From Paracamarosporium sp. OC-R06-R3 (lineage: Eukaryota; Ascomycota; Dothideomycetes; Pleosporales; Didymosphaeriaceae), in NCBI GenBank assembly GCA_019828545.1, contig JACVRA010000073.1, positions 372,001-436,000 on the forward strand: a stretch of DNA of 64,000 nt. Reading direction: 5' to 3'. Position numbers and translations under genes: made by a program. Shown piece by piece: positions 53,687-64,000 of the stretch. The notes under the pieces were generated by a model, which was given only the letters and a program-made list of their open reading frames with translations, ran no database searches and was not told where the DNA came from. The first letter of the stretch is position 1; every line of letters starts with the position of its first letter.

Positions 53687-56600
53687 TTACTCAGCCAGCA
53701 CCGACCTCAGCATACCCACAAAGCTCGGGTGCAGTTTCATCAACTCTTCAATGGGCGGCTTTGTAGGCTCGCCCGCCTTCCTCCTCAACTGCTCGGCAGT
53801 CTTGGCTCTCCGTTTTCGCTCCGCAGCGATCGGGTCCGCCATGTCTTCGTCGTCCATGTCGCTCTCCTCGTCATCATCATCTGCGTCGTCATCAAGCTCG
53901 AGATCCTGGAGATCGAGCTGCGAGCATATCAGTACCTAAAGCAGAGAGTCACAAAAGGGAATAGCAGCTTACCTCGTTAAGCCCAAAATCCGATGTCTTG
54001 AACCCACCCATGCCGCTCAGAATGTTTTCACTATCATCTCCACCGCCACTGGCCATCTTCTGCCTCGTCTTGTCCTGATGCCACTTCTTTCTTGCCGTTT
54101 GCCACTTGATCAAACTGTTAATCTCCTTGATCGCTTTTACTCTGTCGATGTTCCCTGAATCCATGCCGCCCTGGAACAGCGCATTCATATCGAGCTTGCC
54201 ACCACCTCGAGGCCCATGTCTGAGGAACTCGAGGATGCCTTCCAACCAGCCCATGAGCTGCTCAAAGAGGCCATTGTCGTGGATATGCACCTCGTGAACG
54301 AACTTGTAAAAGTTATCTTCGTGGCGGGCACACAAGTCGATGAAGGCTTGTACGGTTTGATTGGGGTCGGCGGAGATGTCTTGACGTTGGCAGGCTTCGA
54401 TGGTGCGGATGGTGTCGTCGACGAACAGGGCGAAGTCGGTAATGCTGTTGTAGACGTTGGCAGATTTGTAGACACGAACGAGTGGCTCGTAGAAGATGGT
54501 GAAGAGGTCGCGAAAGAGTTGGAGGGTCGTTGGTTCCTCAATGAGTTCAAGCATCATCTGCTTGTCTCGTTGCCGTAAGCAAAGTTTGAGGTACTGCTTT
54601 AGGTGGGCAAAAAGCTCGGCTCCTTGCCGTAGCTCTTTATCAAGTTGGAGCGAACCATTAGTCTTTTCCACGGTTCTCGAGCTGTATGAGCTTGATTTCC
54701 TGCTCAGTCGACCGCGGCCTGAGCTCTCGACGGCATTATTCCATGCAACATACGCATTGAAGATCTTCTCTATTTGCTCAGGTTTGAGCTCGGGTGTAAG
54801 GTACTCTGATCGCAGTACCGTGACAACGATATCGACGTTTTCGCTTGCGGCTTCCTGTCGTAATATGTCCTGGACGTCCTCGTCTGCTTCTACAAAAGCC
54901 TTTAGCTTCGCACAAAGGACCTCGTCCTTGATCTTAGTCGAACCGAGAGCATCTAATGACTTTTGTACAGATTTGACACCATCATTGATGGCCATACCAA
55001 ACATGCGCTGCAGCAGAGAACGAGCACCGAAAGGCTGTGCAAGGAAGAGATCTAGAACTCCAGCCATGACAGCTGCAGGATTCGCATATTTGATCACCTG
55101 TTTCAGTACGCTGTACGGGACGAGGGAGTGGATGCGTTTCGCTTGTGCGAAAAGCTCTGGTGAATTGTCTTCAGCGAGGAACAAGTGGTAGATTGTGGCC
55201 GCGACTTCGATTCGCAACCATTCAGCGAATTTCTGATACTCCGGTTTGAGCTCCGATATCTTGTTCTTGACCTTGATCTCCTGGAAAAGGTGCGAAAGGC
55301 CATTGCTCTCCACGATCTCGCGTCGAAACTTCTCCATATGGATATCTAGTTCTGCTGCTCTTTGCCGTGCTACTTCGTAGAACTGTTTCTGCTCCTCGAT
55401 GCGCTTCTCGTCCATTATTTTCCGCTTTTCAATGTCTTCCATCTCTTCCTCATTTACTTCAATGGGATCACGAGTAAGAAACTCGGCCATCGCATTGGAT
55501 TGGGCAATGACCTCGTTGGACAAAAAGTTTCTGAGGAAAGCTCGAAGGGAGACGCGCTGCTCTTCCCGATAGAGTACGCGTGGTTGCTGGAAAGCCAAGT
55601 TCTCGCCGGATGCCCTAGGTGAGCGCGACTTAGGTGTCCCTAACGAAGTAGTTGAGCTATTTCGTTTGTGGCTGCCGTATAACCAGCCTCGTAGTCCACC
55701 TCCACCGCTACTTTCATATTGGTCTGGTTCTGGACCTTGGGTGGATATGGAAGATATTGAACTAACATCATCATCCGCGCTGGATTGGAGAAGTGAATCC
55801 TTTTTATTTTTCCGAGGAAGTGGAGGGAGCACCTTTCCAGGTAACTCTAATCGTATTCTTTTGTGTAATTGTACAAAATCGGCATACCGTCGACCGATGT
55901 AGAAATCGTGGGAACCGGATTGTTTGACTCTGATTAGATATTCCTGTGCAATTGTTAGGTCTTGGCTTGTGGTTTCGTGGCCGATAAACCGGAGAGAGAG
56001 ACCTACAGCGTGGGTATGGTACCGAACGTGCTTCTTGACAGATGTGGTCCGTACTCCAGCAACATTAATATCCCAGCCATTTATAAAGTGCCCGCTCGGC
56101 GCATTCAGCTTCAGACCATTCTCGTTGGCACTTCGGTCAACAATCTCCATCTCCGAAAACCGTATTCTCTCCTCATAGCCAGATGCGGTAGGTATGCCGG
56201 AGACCATCATAAGCTCCACCAGCTTCTCTGCCTTCAGCGCGAGCTTTCTACGCTTTGTTTCCTCTAACCGGTCTTCTGACGAGGATATGTTCTTGTTCGC
56301 AAACGATTCTAAGAACTATTGTGAATGCAAAGATTAGTCTTGGGCCTGCGCCACGATTTCGGGACACAACATACTATCTGCAATTTGTCTTGCCAAAACT
56401 CCTTCTCCTTGGCCTTGTCTAGAAATGGAAAATTGCGAACATGGTTGACAAATATGTAGCGAAGGAGAGGCAGCTCGGAGTCCTCTGGGGCAACTTCACC
56501 GGCGTCTGATCGGAAGGGTGCGCCGAAGCGCTGCAATGCTGTGGGTGAGGAAAGCTCGGAGATCTCGAACTGGGTTTGTTGTGATATGAGTTCGCGCTTG

Positions 56601-56888
56601 AGGTCTGTCTGGCTGTCAGTGGAGCCCAGGGTGTGTTGCAGGATCATGGGCGCGCTGCTTACAATGCTCTTGCTTGCCCGTCAAGATGGAACCCTCTGGC
56701 GGCACCGACATGGTGGAGAACTTGGAAAAGGTCGTGTCATTCCGTGCCGGTGCGCCTGGCCGCGTCGCAGGCGCCGATGGCTCTCCAAAATTGGAGACTG
56801 AGGGAGCGTTGTCTGGTGCAGGTTGGGCCATGGTGGTGGGTTCAACAGAGCCGTTGAGCTGGAGGGAAGGTACGTCGCCCGACGCCAT
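53687..56888 (-). CDS. PX-domain protein of the Lec1/YPR097W family (PXB, PX, DUF3818)
   Basis: Large PX protein; yeast Lec1 (YPR097W) is linked to lipid droplets and ergosterol distribution. Exons 56888-56663, 56604-56375, 56315-53973 and 53917-53687 give 1009 aa. The PX-associated domain (about 70-230) contains QEHYLKRELISQQTQFEISE and PLLRYIFVNHVRNFPF. The PX domain (about 240-435) contains YLIRVKQSGSHDFYIGRRYADF and LPGKVLPPLPRKN. A Ser-rich insertion of ~85 residues precedes VLYREEQRVSLRAFLRNFLS. DUF3818 (about 500-860) and an acidic C-terminus (DDDADDDDEESDMDDED) follow. All three introns restore conserved text, for example EHYLKRE. Lipid role is inferred from the family. Confidence 0.92.
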
Positions 56889-57811
56889 GATATAATAGTT
56901 TACAAGCAGACACTAAGGAGACGTTCGTAGGGCGAGTCGAGACCGGGCGGGCGTAGCCGTCGTGGCTAGTGGAGATGCTGAAGCCGGTTCCGGCAGCTCT
57001 TGAAGGGCGAAGTTAGACGCGTGGTGTATGACGATGGTGGGGCTGGTGTGGCTGAAGCTGCGAGCTAGCATGTCACTACGATGGTGAAGCGATGCGTGAA
57101 GCAATACTTGATGCCGCGCACTCAGCACAGCGCTCAGCACTCAGCACTCAGGTCCAGCGAGCCTGTCAGCACATGTGCAGATGCGCGCGTTGGGTCTGCT
57201 GGCTGCGTCACGCACATGGCGCAGCACCTACAGCCAGCGTCTAACAGAGTGCCGCCGGCCGCTCGTCAAGGAACGCACGGCAGATTCGCTCTTGGCCCCC
57301 CTGGCCATCCCCAGAATCCACAGCGAAGAGTGGCTGGAGAGAGCCGCTCATGGCTTGTGCACATGCTTTCGGGATAGCTTCGTGAATTCACACCATCACC
57401 CAACTACCACCTGTGTCTGGTGCCGAAGTACCGAACCTGCGCGTCTTCACGTTGCAGTTGAGTGCCTTTGAACACTTTGAGCGTCAATCGCGCCTTAAAT
57501 GTAGTCTACATGTGTTTAGCTCATGGTGCTGACCCACCACATGACAGCCGCACGCGGCCAAAAAGAAACAAGATTTGTCTTCCTCGGACCATGACTCGGC
57601 TTCTGGACAAAGCCTTGAGTCTCCCCCCACACGACTTTGCCTGCTACCCAGGCAGAGATCCCGACATGAATAGAACCAACTATGACAGTACGCACATACC
57701 CCATAACGCCCGTGTTATGAAACAAGCATACTATACACCCGCTTGCCTTGCCTCGAAACAATCCATACAGCTATAGAAACAATCTGCGTCCCATCTCCTC
57801 GATTCGAGGCC
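56889..57811. other. Intergenic region, Lec1-like promoter and ARS2 3' flank
   Basis: About 920 bp. A short imperfect CTCAGCA repeat lies at 57121-57150. No gene seen; open frames are short. Confidence 0.5.
57121..57150. repeat. Imperfect CTCAGCA tandem repeat
   Basis: Three to four copies of CTCAGCA(C/A) in about 30 nt. Function unknown. Confidence 0.6.
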
Positions 57812-60700
57812 TCAGTAGTTGAGCTCGCCAGTGCCGCCCGATCCGACCGCGTCGAGATCGTCGTAACTCTTGATGGACCGTCCTTGAGTCGACTGCATAG
57901 GACCCGGGCCACCTTCACCGAACCGAGGACCTCCACGGCCATTACGGGGTGGTGGCGTCAAGCGGCCGTTGTTGCGGTTGCGACCGTCTCGGTTCTGCCT
58001 GTCGTACGGGCCGGAGCGGTTGTTGAAACGGTGTCCACCTCGCCGCATCGGGCCTGTTTGGTGTCCGTCGGCGGAGAAATTGGGATCCCAATTGCCCATG
58101 GCAGGGTTGAAGAGTCCTTGGAAGTTGGCACCATTCATACCAGGGTTCGCTAAGTTGATGTTCATATTAGCTAGATTGAACCCGCGGGGTGTCCCGGTGG
58201 CGGCGACGTGATTACCCATCGGAAAGTGTCCGTTGCTGTTTGCGTCGCTACGTGAAGGTGCGATATGTGCAGGGTCCATGACGTAGGTATTAACCAATTG
58301 GAGCTGTATAGTCGTTAGGTGGGCCTTTACAATGTACAACTGCAAGAAGGATGACTTACATCGCTATGCAACTTCTCGAGCCATTCCACATGCCTCTTCT
58401 CGATGTGCTTACGCCAGAAGTTCTGTCCCTTAAACAACTTCGTGCACTCCGGAACTTTGCAACGCCATTTTGCCTCATCCTCTTGCTTGACATACTTAGC
58501 TAGCTCGTCCTCGACAGCTTCCTCGAGAGGCTTTCCACCTAGCTTACGAATGTCAATGTCCTCGGGCTCGAGAAGCTGTAGAAGCTTTTCTTCGTACGTC
58601 TTGACCCAGTTGAAGGCACGCTGTAATTGCTGTTGCGTCTTGCCGCTCAACTTGGGTGTTTGCTTGACTTCAACAGGACTTCCTTCACCTTCGTTGTCTC
58701 CAACAGGCTCTTGCTTCTTGTAAGGGAAAGGCTGTCCACTAGCTGTAGCCCTTGCTGTAGCTTTAGCAGCCGTTGTCAGGCTGGCGCGAGGCCGGCGAAG
58801 ATGACCACCTGCGCATTTCCGAATCAACTCGTGTACAGAGTCGCTCTCGAAAACACAGAAGAAGCAGAAATTGTAAACGCGACGAAGGTACTCGATGAGA
58901 AGGTCGAGCTTTTTCTTTTTAGCCAAGAGCTCCTCATCGTCAATCTCGTCATCAACAGCACCCTCTTCCTCATCCTCCATCGTCTCATCCTCGCCTTCTT
59001 CGAGTTCTTCTGGATCTCGCTCTTTCTTGACTACAGCTGGAGCATTTGCTGGGGGCTGTAGCCAGCCTTTAGAGCGCAGGTCTTCCACGCGTTGGTCAAT
59101 TTTAGAGACACCATTGATTTCACCAAAGTCCTCTTCGTGACCTTCCCTCATCTCGCCGTCGAGCTTGTTTACCAGTCGCTCGGCGAGCTCCAGATCGCGC
59201 TCAATCCTCTCGGGTGCCGAGAACAAGTCCCAAAGCGCCTTCTTGCGAGGTGCAGCAGGCGGCTCGTGAACTCCCACATGGCAAGTAAAATTTCCGCGCT
59301 GGTCATCGATGACTGTCTTGCCGTTGAGGGCTTCGAGAGCCTTCTGCGCGGTACCAACGGGAGACTGGGACACGTTAGGCTTATCATCCACGGCGCCGTC
59401 CTCGCCTTCTTCCTCTACCCGACCGTCACCACGATCGTCGATGATCATAGGCTGTTCATCACTCGGATGAAGAATAACCCATCCAATGCGATGGCACTTC
59501 TTAAGCGGATTAGGATCACTCATGCTCAACCATTTGAAACCACCAGCACCGTCGCCAAGGTGTTCTTTGCAAAAGTCCTCAACCTTGTCCCTGTTGACAG
59601 TAGGTGCAATAGTTTTGATGAGCAACGTGGGTTGGAGAGCAGCCTCGTCACGTAACTCTCCGCCTTTGCAGGGTAGGAGGTCGCCCACACCAAGAACTTC
59701 GTTGGCTGCTGTAGTTTCTCCTTCTTCTTTCTCAACCAGACCACCGGCACCGTTAGACTCGTTCTTATAGATACCCTCAAGTGTAAACTCATCGAAGTAC
59801 CCATCATCTATTTGACGCGCCCAGTCATGGTAGATGGCATGCCGATAGCCTCTCAACTTCTCACGGAAGGCTTGTCGGTATTCCGGGTCGTATCGCTCTT
59901 TGAACCACTCTTCTCCCTTATGCTTGTCCACAAACGTCTTAGCCATCTGTACTTGAAGCTTTTCCTTGTACTCGTCATATGCCGCTTGTATCAACTCACG
60001 TTCTTTTCCACGTTCCTCTCGGGCCTCACGCTCGCCCTTGAGTCCCGGCTTCCTGCCACCGTTCTTGGCGCGTTCCTTCTCCTCTTTTATGACCTGCTCT
60101 ACACGCCACCATTCTGCAAAAAAGTTGAATCCAACCTGATACTCGAGTGTCATAGGATTTGGCATTGGGTTGCTTGTAAATGTTGGGGTGAAGCTGTCCT
60201 GGCCAGGAACGTATCTGTCGATACCAGCTTGAACAGGCGGTGGAGATGATCGGCGTCGGCCGCCATCACGAGGGCGGTAGTCATAATCGCGGTTTCGATC
60301 AGGCTGATAACGATCGATATTCTGGGGTGACCGGGAACGTCCCCGACTCTGCCGATTGCGTCGTTCTCCGGAACCTTCCACAAAGTTAGCAAGCCCGATA
60401 CTACAAAGATCGAATGTTACGCAGGATTCATATCCGAGATAGGTTGCAATGCCAATAGAGACGAATGGGAGAGCTTGGAGTGAGCGAAACAACGGATGAA
60501 TGGCTGAGGTTGCTAGGCCTCTATTCCCACGAATGAGGTCTCAACAAAAGAGTGTTCTAGCATCAAAACCGTAAGAGTTCAACAGAGAGACGTACCAGGA
60601 GATCGTCGCCGGTATGAATCCGTTTCTTGGGAACTGTAATATTAACTCAGCGCGAGCGCGTGTACAAGTGACCAGGGCCAACTTACGTATAGGTGTCCAT
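57812..60700 (-). CDS. ARS2/SERRATE homologue (Pir2-like)
   Basis: Nuclear zinc-finger adaptor that links the cap-binding complex with RNA decay and processing machinery; S. pombe Pir2, animal ARS2. Exons 60700-60687, 60633-60596, 60374-58360 and 58303-57812 give 852 aa. The N-terminus is Arg/Ser-rich (RNRQSRGRSRSPQ). The ARS2 core shows MTLEYQVGFNFFAEWWRVEQ, VDKHKGEEWFKERYDPEYRQ and WLSMSDPNPLKKCHRIGWVI. A C2H2 finger follows (about 660-690, CKVPECTKLFKGQNFWRKH, IEKRHVEWLEKL), then VNTYVMDPAHIAPSRSD. The C-terminus SYDDLDAVGSGG resembles the DLDA motif of metazoan ARS2 tails. The first two tiny exons (14 and 38 nt) are predicted; exon 3 uses an AAG acceptor, so the N-terminus is a little uncertain. 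Confidence 0.88.
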
Positions 60701-61503
60701 CTTCGCAGGTCAAGCGTGCTGTTTGTGTTTATGTCTGTTCACGCGGAGAGCGCGAGCTTGGATTATCGTAAGCCACAGTGATCAAAGACGGTGGAGACTG
60801 TGTCGTGAACGGATCATGGGCAATGCTAGCGGGATTGATTGCTGTAGACTAGGCGACAGCTCGCCCGGCGAGCAAAGGTGGCAGAGGCCGGCGCGCAATC
60901 GCGGGTCTGGGACTGTTTGCCATGACGGCCTCGCGTTAGAGTAGAACCACAAACAGCGAACAAGAGACGATAGACGTGGCGAAGAGGAGGGTAAGGTAAT
61001 TCAGAGCAAAACAAAAAGCCAGCAGCACCTGATGCAGGAGATGCAGGTGTGCAGCGCTGTACGGAGAGAGGTGAGTAGAGAGGTGTAGCTGAGCGGACAC
61101 GCAGGCGCCGCCGACAAAGGTCAGGGAAAGCTATGAAAATAGCTGTACAAGCGTGATTACGGACTGACAAGTGGAAATGCGAACAAGAAGAGCTGCACTC
61201 ACGATGTGCTGGAGATCCCGGTGCGAAAGAATACCGAGGGTTGGGAGAACTGAACCGGAGCGCGCGAGAGCTGTGATGGGAGGAGAAGGCACCTGGGGGT
61301 TTCGGCTAACCTGAAGGAGGTTAACACGGTTCCTTTCGGAGGCAGGTGCAATCCTCCGCGAAACAGGAAAGAAGATGAGCACGTGAGATGCCGAGGTATC
61401 ATTGGTCGATCCACTCCACCTCCATGTGGAACACGCCATCGTCGCTCACAACTATAAGAACACTCTGTCGTCAATTCGAGTCGCTAGGAAAATAGTATCC
61501 GCC
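60701..61503. promoter_or_regulatory. Divergent intergenic region, ARS2 homologue / TspO
   Basis: 803 bp between head-to-head genes; no gene or repeat recognised. Confidence 0.5.
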
Positions 61504-62455
61504 ATGACTACGTACATTCCGTCTTTGACGCTTCCGAGCTTCGCGTTCGACAGCCCTGCTGTGTCCATCCTCCTGCCTGTTATCGCGGGCGCGGCTGTCG
61601 GTTACTCTACCAGACGTAAGTTTCCTTTAGTTTATGGTCCGATTTTCCGAAACCGGTGCATCCATCCCATGGAAAAGAAAAAGCACACATGGGTATAGCC
61701 ACATCGACGGACTCGTGAAAATGAACAGACATTGGCTTCATGTGGGCTTTGAATATTGGTGTGGTTTTGTAGAATCACACCAAGATTGGGCAAGAGATCA
61801 AAACGTGCATTGCTCACCTTCTCAACAGCAAGCGAAACCCAGAAAACCTATCTAGCACTCAAGCAACCCCCGCTCAATCCGCCAGCATGGGTTTTCGGTC
61901 CTGTCTGGACGGCACTCTACGCAACCATGGGCTACGTAGCTCATCGTACCTGGACGACAGGGGTTACATCCGTCAACCCTACCACCGTCACTCTCACTAA
62001 ACAAGGCGGTACGTAGGCTTTAGAACACAGCGTGATGTGTTAGCAGACTCAATGGTCTCCGCGAATTTCGGAGGTCGGGTGTCTGGCTAAGTTCACCCTC
62101 GCCCACTGAAACTATACTGATGTTGTACCTTTCAGCAACACTCTACACAATACAGCTTGGCCTCAACCTCGTTTGGATGCCCTTATTCTTTGGCTTCAAC
62201 CGACCTATCGCTGCGACGGTTGATATCCTCGCTTTGGGAGGTACAGTCAGCTATCTAGCTTATGTGTGGGGCCAGGTTGACGAAACATCTGGATGGTTGC
62301 TCGCACCGTACCTGGGCTGGTTAGGTTTTGCAACTTATCTTTGCGTAAGTCAAGGATCGTATGGTATGGCCAGGGGGTTACTAACGCGCCTTTAGGTCGG
62401 TGCAGGGTATCTCAACAACTGGGACTTCACCTCAGCATCCAAGAAGCGGGAGTAG
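61504..62455 (+). CDS. TspO/MBR family membrane protein (translocator protein homologue)
   Basis: Five-helix membrane protein of the TspO/peripheral benzodiazepine receptor family; porphyrin or sterol binding is reported in other members. Exons 61504-61615, 61829-62008, 62136-62344 and 62396-62455 give 186 aa. Five hydrophobic segments are visible. The family signature is present: KQPPLNPPAWVFGPVWTALY (loop 1 and helix 2) and LNLVWMPLFFGFNRP (helix 3 with its Trp). The C-terminus GAGYLNNWDFTSASKKRE is typical of fungal members. The introns (213, 127 and 51 nt) are long for this window but each has clean borders. Confidence 0.92.
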
Positions 62456-63223
62456 GACATCGTGGGATAGATGTAGCATTTGTACTTGTAATTGTAGTAG
62501 TACGAAAGGTTGGCGGCAAATCTAGCTCTGACCTGTTGTTATGTCACTGTGTCTGCATGTGAGCCTGTTTTTGTAGAACGTGATTCACATCGTGCATATA
62601 CGATCTGGAATCTGTGCGTTCATTTTCCAATCTAAAGAGCAGAACCTACATGCGGATCCGGATTAGTGCCTAGCAAGCACATTGCCTATAATAAGTGCAT
62701 CGTACAAATTTATTGTAATGTGCTCACGTTTTGAACCACCCACGCGTACATGGATACACAACGACGTGCATCGCCGCGCTAGCGAAACAAACCCCAACGC
62801 AAAACCTGCCATATGGGAGCATTTTCTTCTGCAGATTCGCTACTATGCTGTATCGATCATGAGTTCGCTGTTGCGAAAGGTAAGCTGATTGAGCGCGAGA
62901 CGGTCGGTTTCATGAGCAGATCGGTGACAATGCAGGTTATCTTTTAAAGGCCGCTTTTTGCCCCTCCTTCTCCGCAATATCCCTGTATCACAGCTTTCCA
63001 CTTTCAAACTAGCACAGCACCGCACCATCATTCGTATCACCACGTGGTACGTTATAGCCTTGACCGGCTGCTTCTTCCATCTGCCCGCATCCTAGATCAC
63101 CCCACGCGCGCTCTTTCATGCTCACTCCGCTTCTACGCTATATCTCAGCGAATGCCGTTGCTCGTTCTTGAACAAATTTATACGATCTCCATCTGTTAGT
63201 AAGAGATACACCAATACGTGATC
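62456..63223. other. Intergenic region downstream of TspO
   Basis: 768 bp between tandem genes. No gene supported. Confidence 0.5.
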
Positions 63224-64000
63224 ATGGGCGAAACGTTTCGCCCCGAGGCTCTCAAAGCCGTCAACATTCCCAATGCCCCTCCCCAGAAACTATCCCCGTA
63301 TCTAATCTTACAGCCGCCGCTATCCCGACGCGGTACCGGCCCGGGCCTCATTCTGGTCGTGGATCATTATGCACGACTAGAAGTCAGTGAAAAGTCTCTC
63401 GATCCACCTCCATTGCAGAAATGGGCTGAAGAGGGTTTCGCCGTTGTGCAGTTAAAGGTGCCGGGAAAGGTAGAGGACGGAGGCGAGTTTCCACTGGAAC
63501 GTGCAGTTGAAGCATTAAAGGCATGCGAGCAATGCACATGGGGAAATGGCGTCGGTCTTGTTTGTGCGTTGGTCTTTTTCTTCTTGGACTCCATTTCTCT
63601 GTGGAAAAGGTGCATGAAGATTTGCCTGTGGACTGGATTGAGATTGTCGCTGCAGTATGGTGACGCTAACACTTTGATAGCATACGTCACTCGGATTCCC
63701 TTTTACGTTGAAGAGGCTGCCTACCTCTCTCCGCATATTAAAGCGCTCATATCATACGGTGGTCGAAAATTTACATCCATCTCGTCACCCACGAACGCCA
63801 GCTCTACCCTACCACCTCAACTCGTCCATATTTCTGGTCCTGAGACACCTCGTAGAGAGTCCTTGTCCATATTGCAAGATGTCGATATCTCGTCGTCCAA
63901 AACATCACCAGAAGGCCCACTTACAACTTTCCGCTACATTAACGCAAAGCGTGATTCAATGTGGGCCCTGCCGTCTGACGATAACTATCACAGTACTTCA
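63224..64000 (+). CDS. Dienelactone-hydrolase-like protein, 5' part (runs off the window)
   Basis: Partial gene cut by the right edge. Exons 63224-63563 and 63681 to 64000 or beyond. The second exon starts with an alternate frame that fits only if a GTGCGT donor at 63564 is used, joining VGLVSYVTRIPFYVEEAAYL. The text LSPYLILQPPLSRRGTGPGL, LILVVDHYARLE and WAEEGFAVVQLKVPG, with a GGEFPLERAVEALKACE helix, resembles the beta-strand start of fungal dienelactone hydrolase/carboxymethylenebutenolidase-like alpha/beta hydrolases. The nucleophile region is not obviously present in the visible part. Function is therefore tentative. Confidence 0.65.
   Translation, partial: MGETFRPEALKAVNIPNAPPQKLSPYLILQPPLSRRGTGPGLILVVDHYARLEVSEKSLDPPPLQKWAEEGFAVVQLKVPGKVEDGGEFPLERAVEALKACEQCTWGNGVGLVCALVFFFLDSISLWKRCMKICLWTGLRLSLQYGDANTLIAYVTRIPFYVEEAAYLSPHIKALISYGGRKFTSISSPTNASSTLPPQLVHISGPETPRRESLSILQDVDISSSKTSPEGPLTTFRYINAKRDSMWALPSDDNYHSTS

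Noticed and set aside
57121..57150. Short CTCAGCA repeats, and other microsatellites, considered as CRISPR-like or transposon ends.
   Set aside because: Units are too short, have no spacers or inverted ends, and this is eukaryotic DNA.

Overview
The window is a gene-dense stretch of nuclear chromosome from a filamentous ascomycete. The evidence is: short (about 50-75 nt) GT..AG introns with CTAAC/CTGAC-type branch points, an ATP synthase alpha gene split into seven exons, a CBF/HAP-type HapC, a PFA4-type palmitoyltransferase, an NTR2 protein, and fungal-only families (Lec1-like PX protein, DUF7896-like zinc-finger protein). Protein similarity recalled from memory points to Dothideomycetes, possibly Pleosporales; that placement is inference. 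I see no transposon, no secondary-metabolite cluster, no CRISPR array and no tRNA or rRNA gene. Thirty-three protein-coding genes are supported, one of them running off the right edge. Exon borders were placed by hand from splice signals, reading frame and family conservation.

Layout, left to right. 0-12 kb: ATP1 (mitochondrial ATP synthase alpha, -), an Mpo1-like dioxygenase (-), divergent RPB7 (RNA polymerase II), the vacuolar dipeptidyl aminopeptidase DapB, NAD(P)HX dehydratase, and a metallo-beta-lactamase-fold lactonase-like enzyme (-). 12-24 kb: an unrecognised Ser/Pro/Arg-rich protein, a zinc-finger protein, a CLIP-170-type microtubule plus-end protein (-), an APH-fold small-molecule kinase, and SmG (-). 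24-36 kb: NTR2 (spliceosome disassembly), CMC2 (-), prefoldin 2, the CCAAT-binding subunit HapC with a GC-rich leader, PFA4 (-), ALG12 and TMA22 (-). 36-49 kb: a Mex67-like protein without its NTF2 domain, an uncharacterised membrane-anchored protein (-), NOP14, LETM1/MDM38 (-), adenylate kinase 3, SNX4, and a CoA-type Nudix hydrolase (-). 49-64 kb: eIF4A (-), an F-box/JmjC protein, a Lec1-like PX protein (-), an ARS2/Pir2 homologue (-), a TspO/MBR protein, and the start of a dienelactone-hydrolase-like protein.

Most genes are housekeeping and are not one pathway. There are many close head-to-head pairs: PFA4/ALG12 176 bp, CMC2/prefoldin 220 bp, the 38.5-kb gene/NOP14 245 bp, SmG/NTR2 289 bp. 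The SmG/NTR2 pair joins two splicing factors on one short promoter.

The most unusual items are: (1) the intronless Mex67-like protein in which an Ala/Pro linker stands where the Mtr2-binding NTF2-like domain should be; (2) HapC, with a likely GC-rich 5'-UTR intron and a second in-frame start codon inside its first coding intron that would give an isoform with a different N-terminus; (3) the SNX4 5' end, where a well-coded upstream reading frame overlaps the PX-protein start out of frame; (4) an open, in-frame intron in NTR2. I found no convincing wholly new system.
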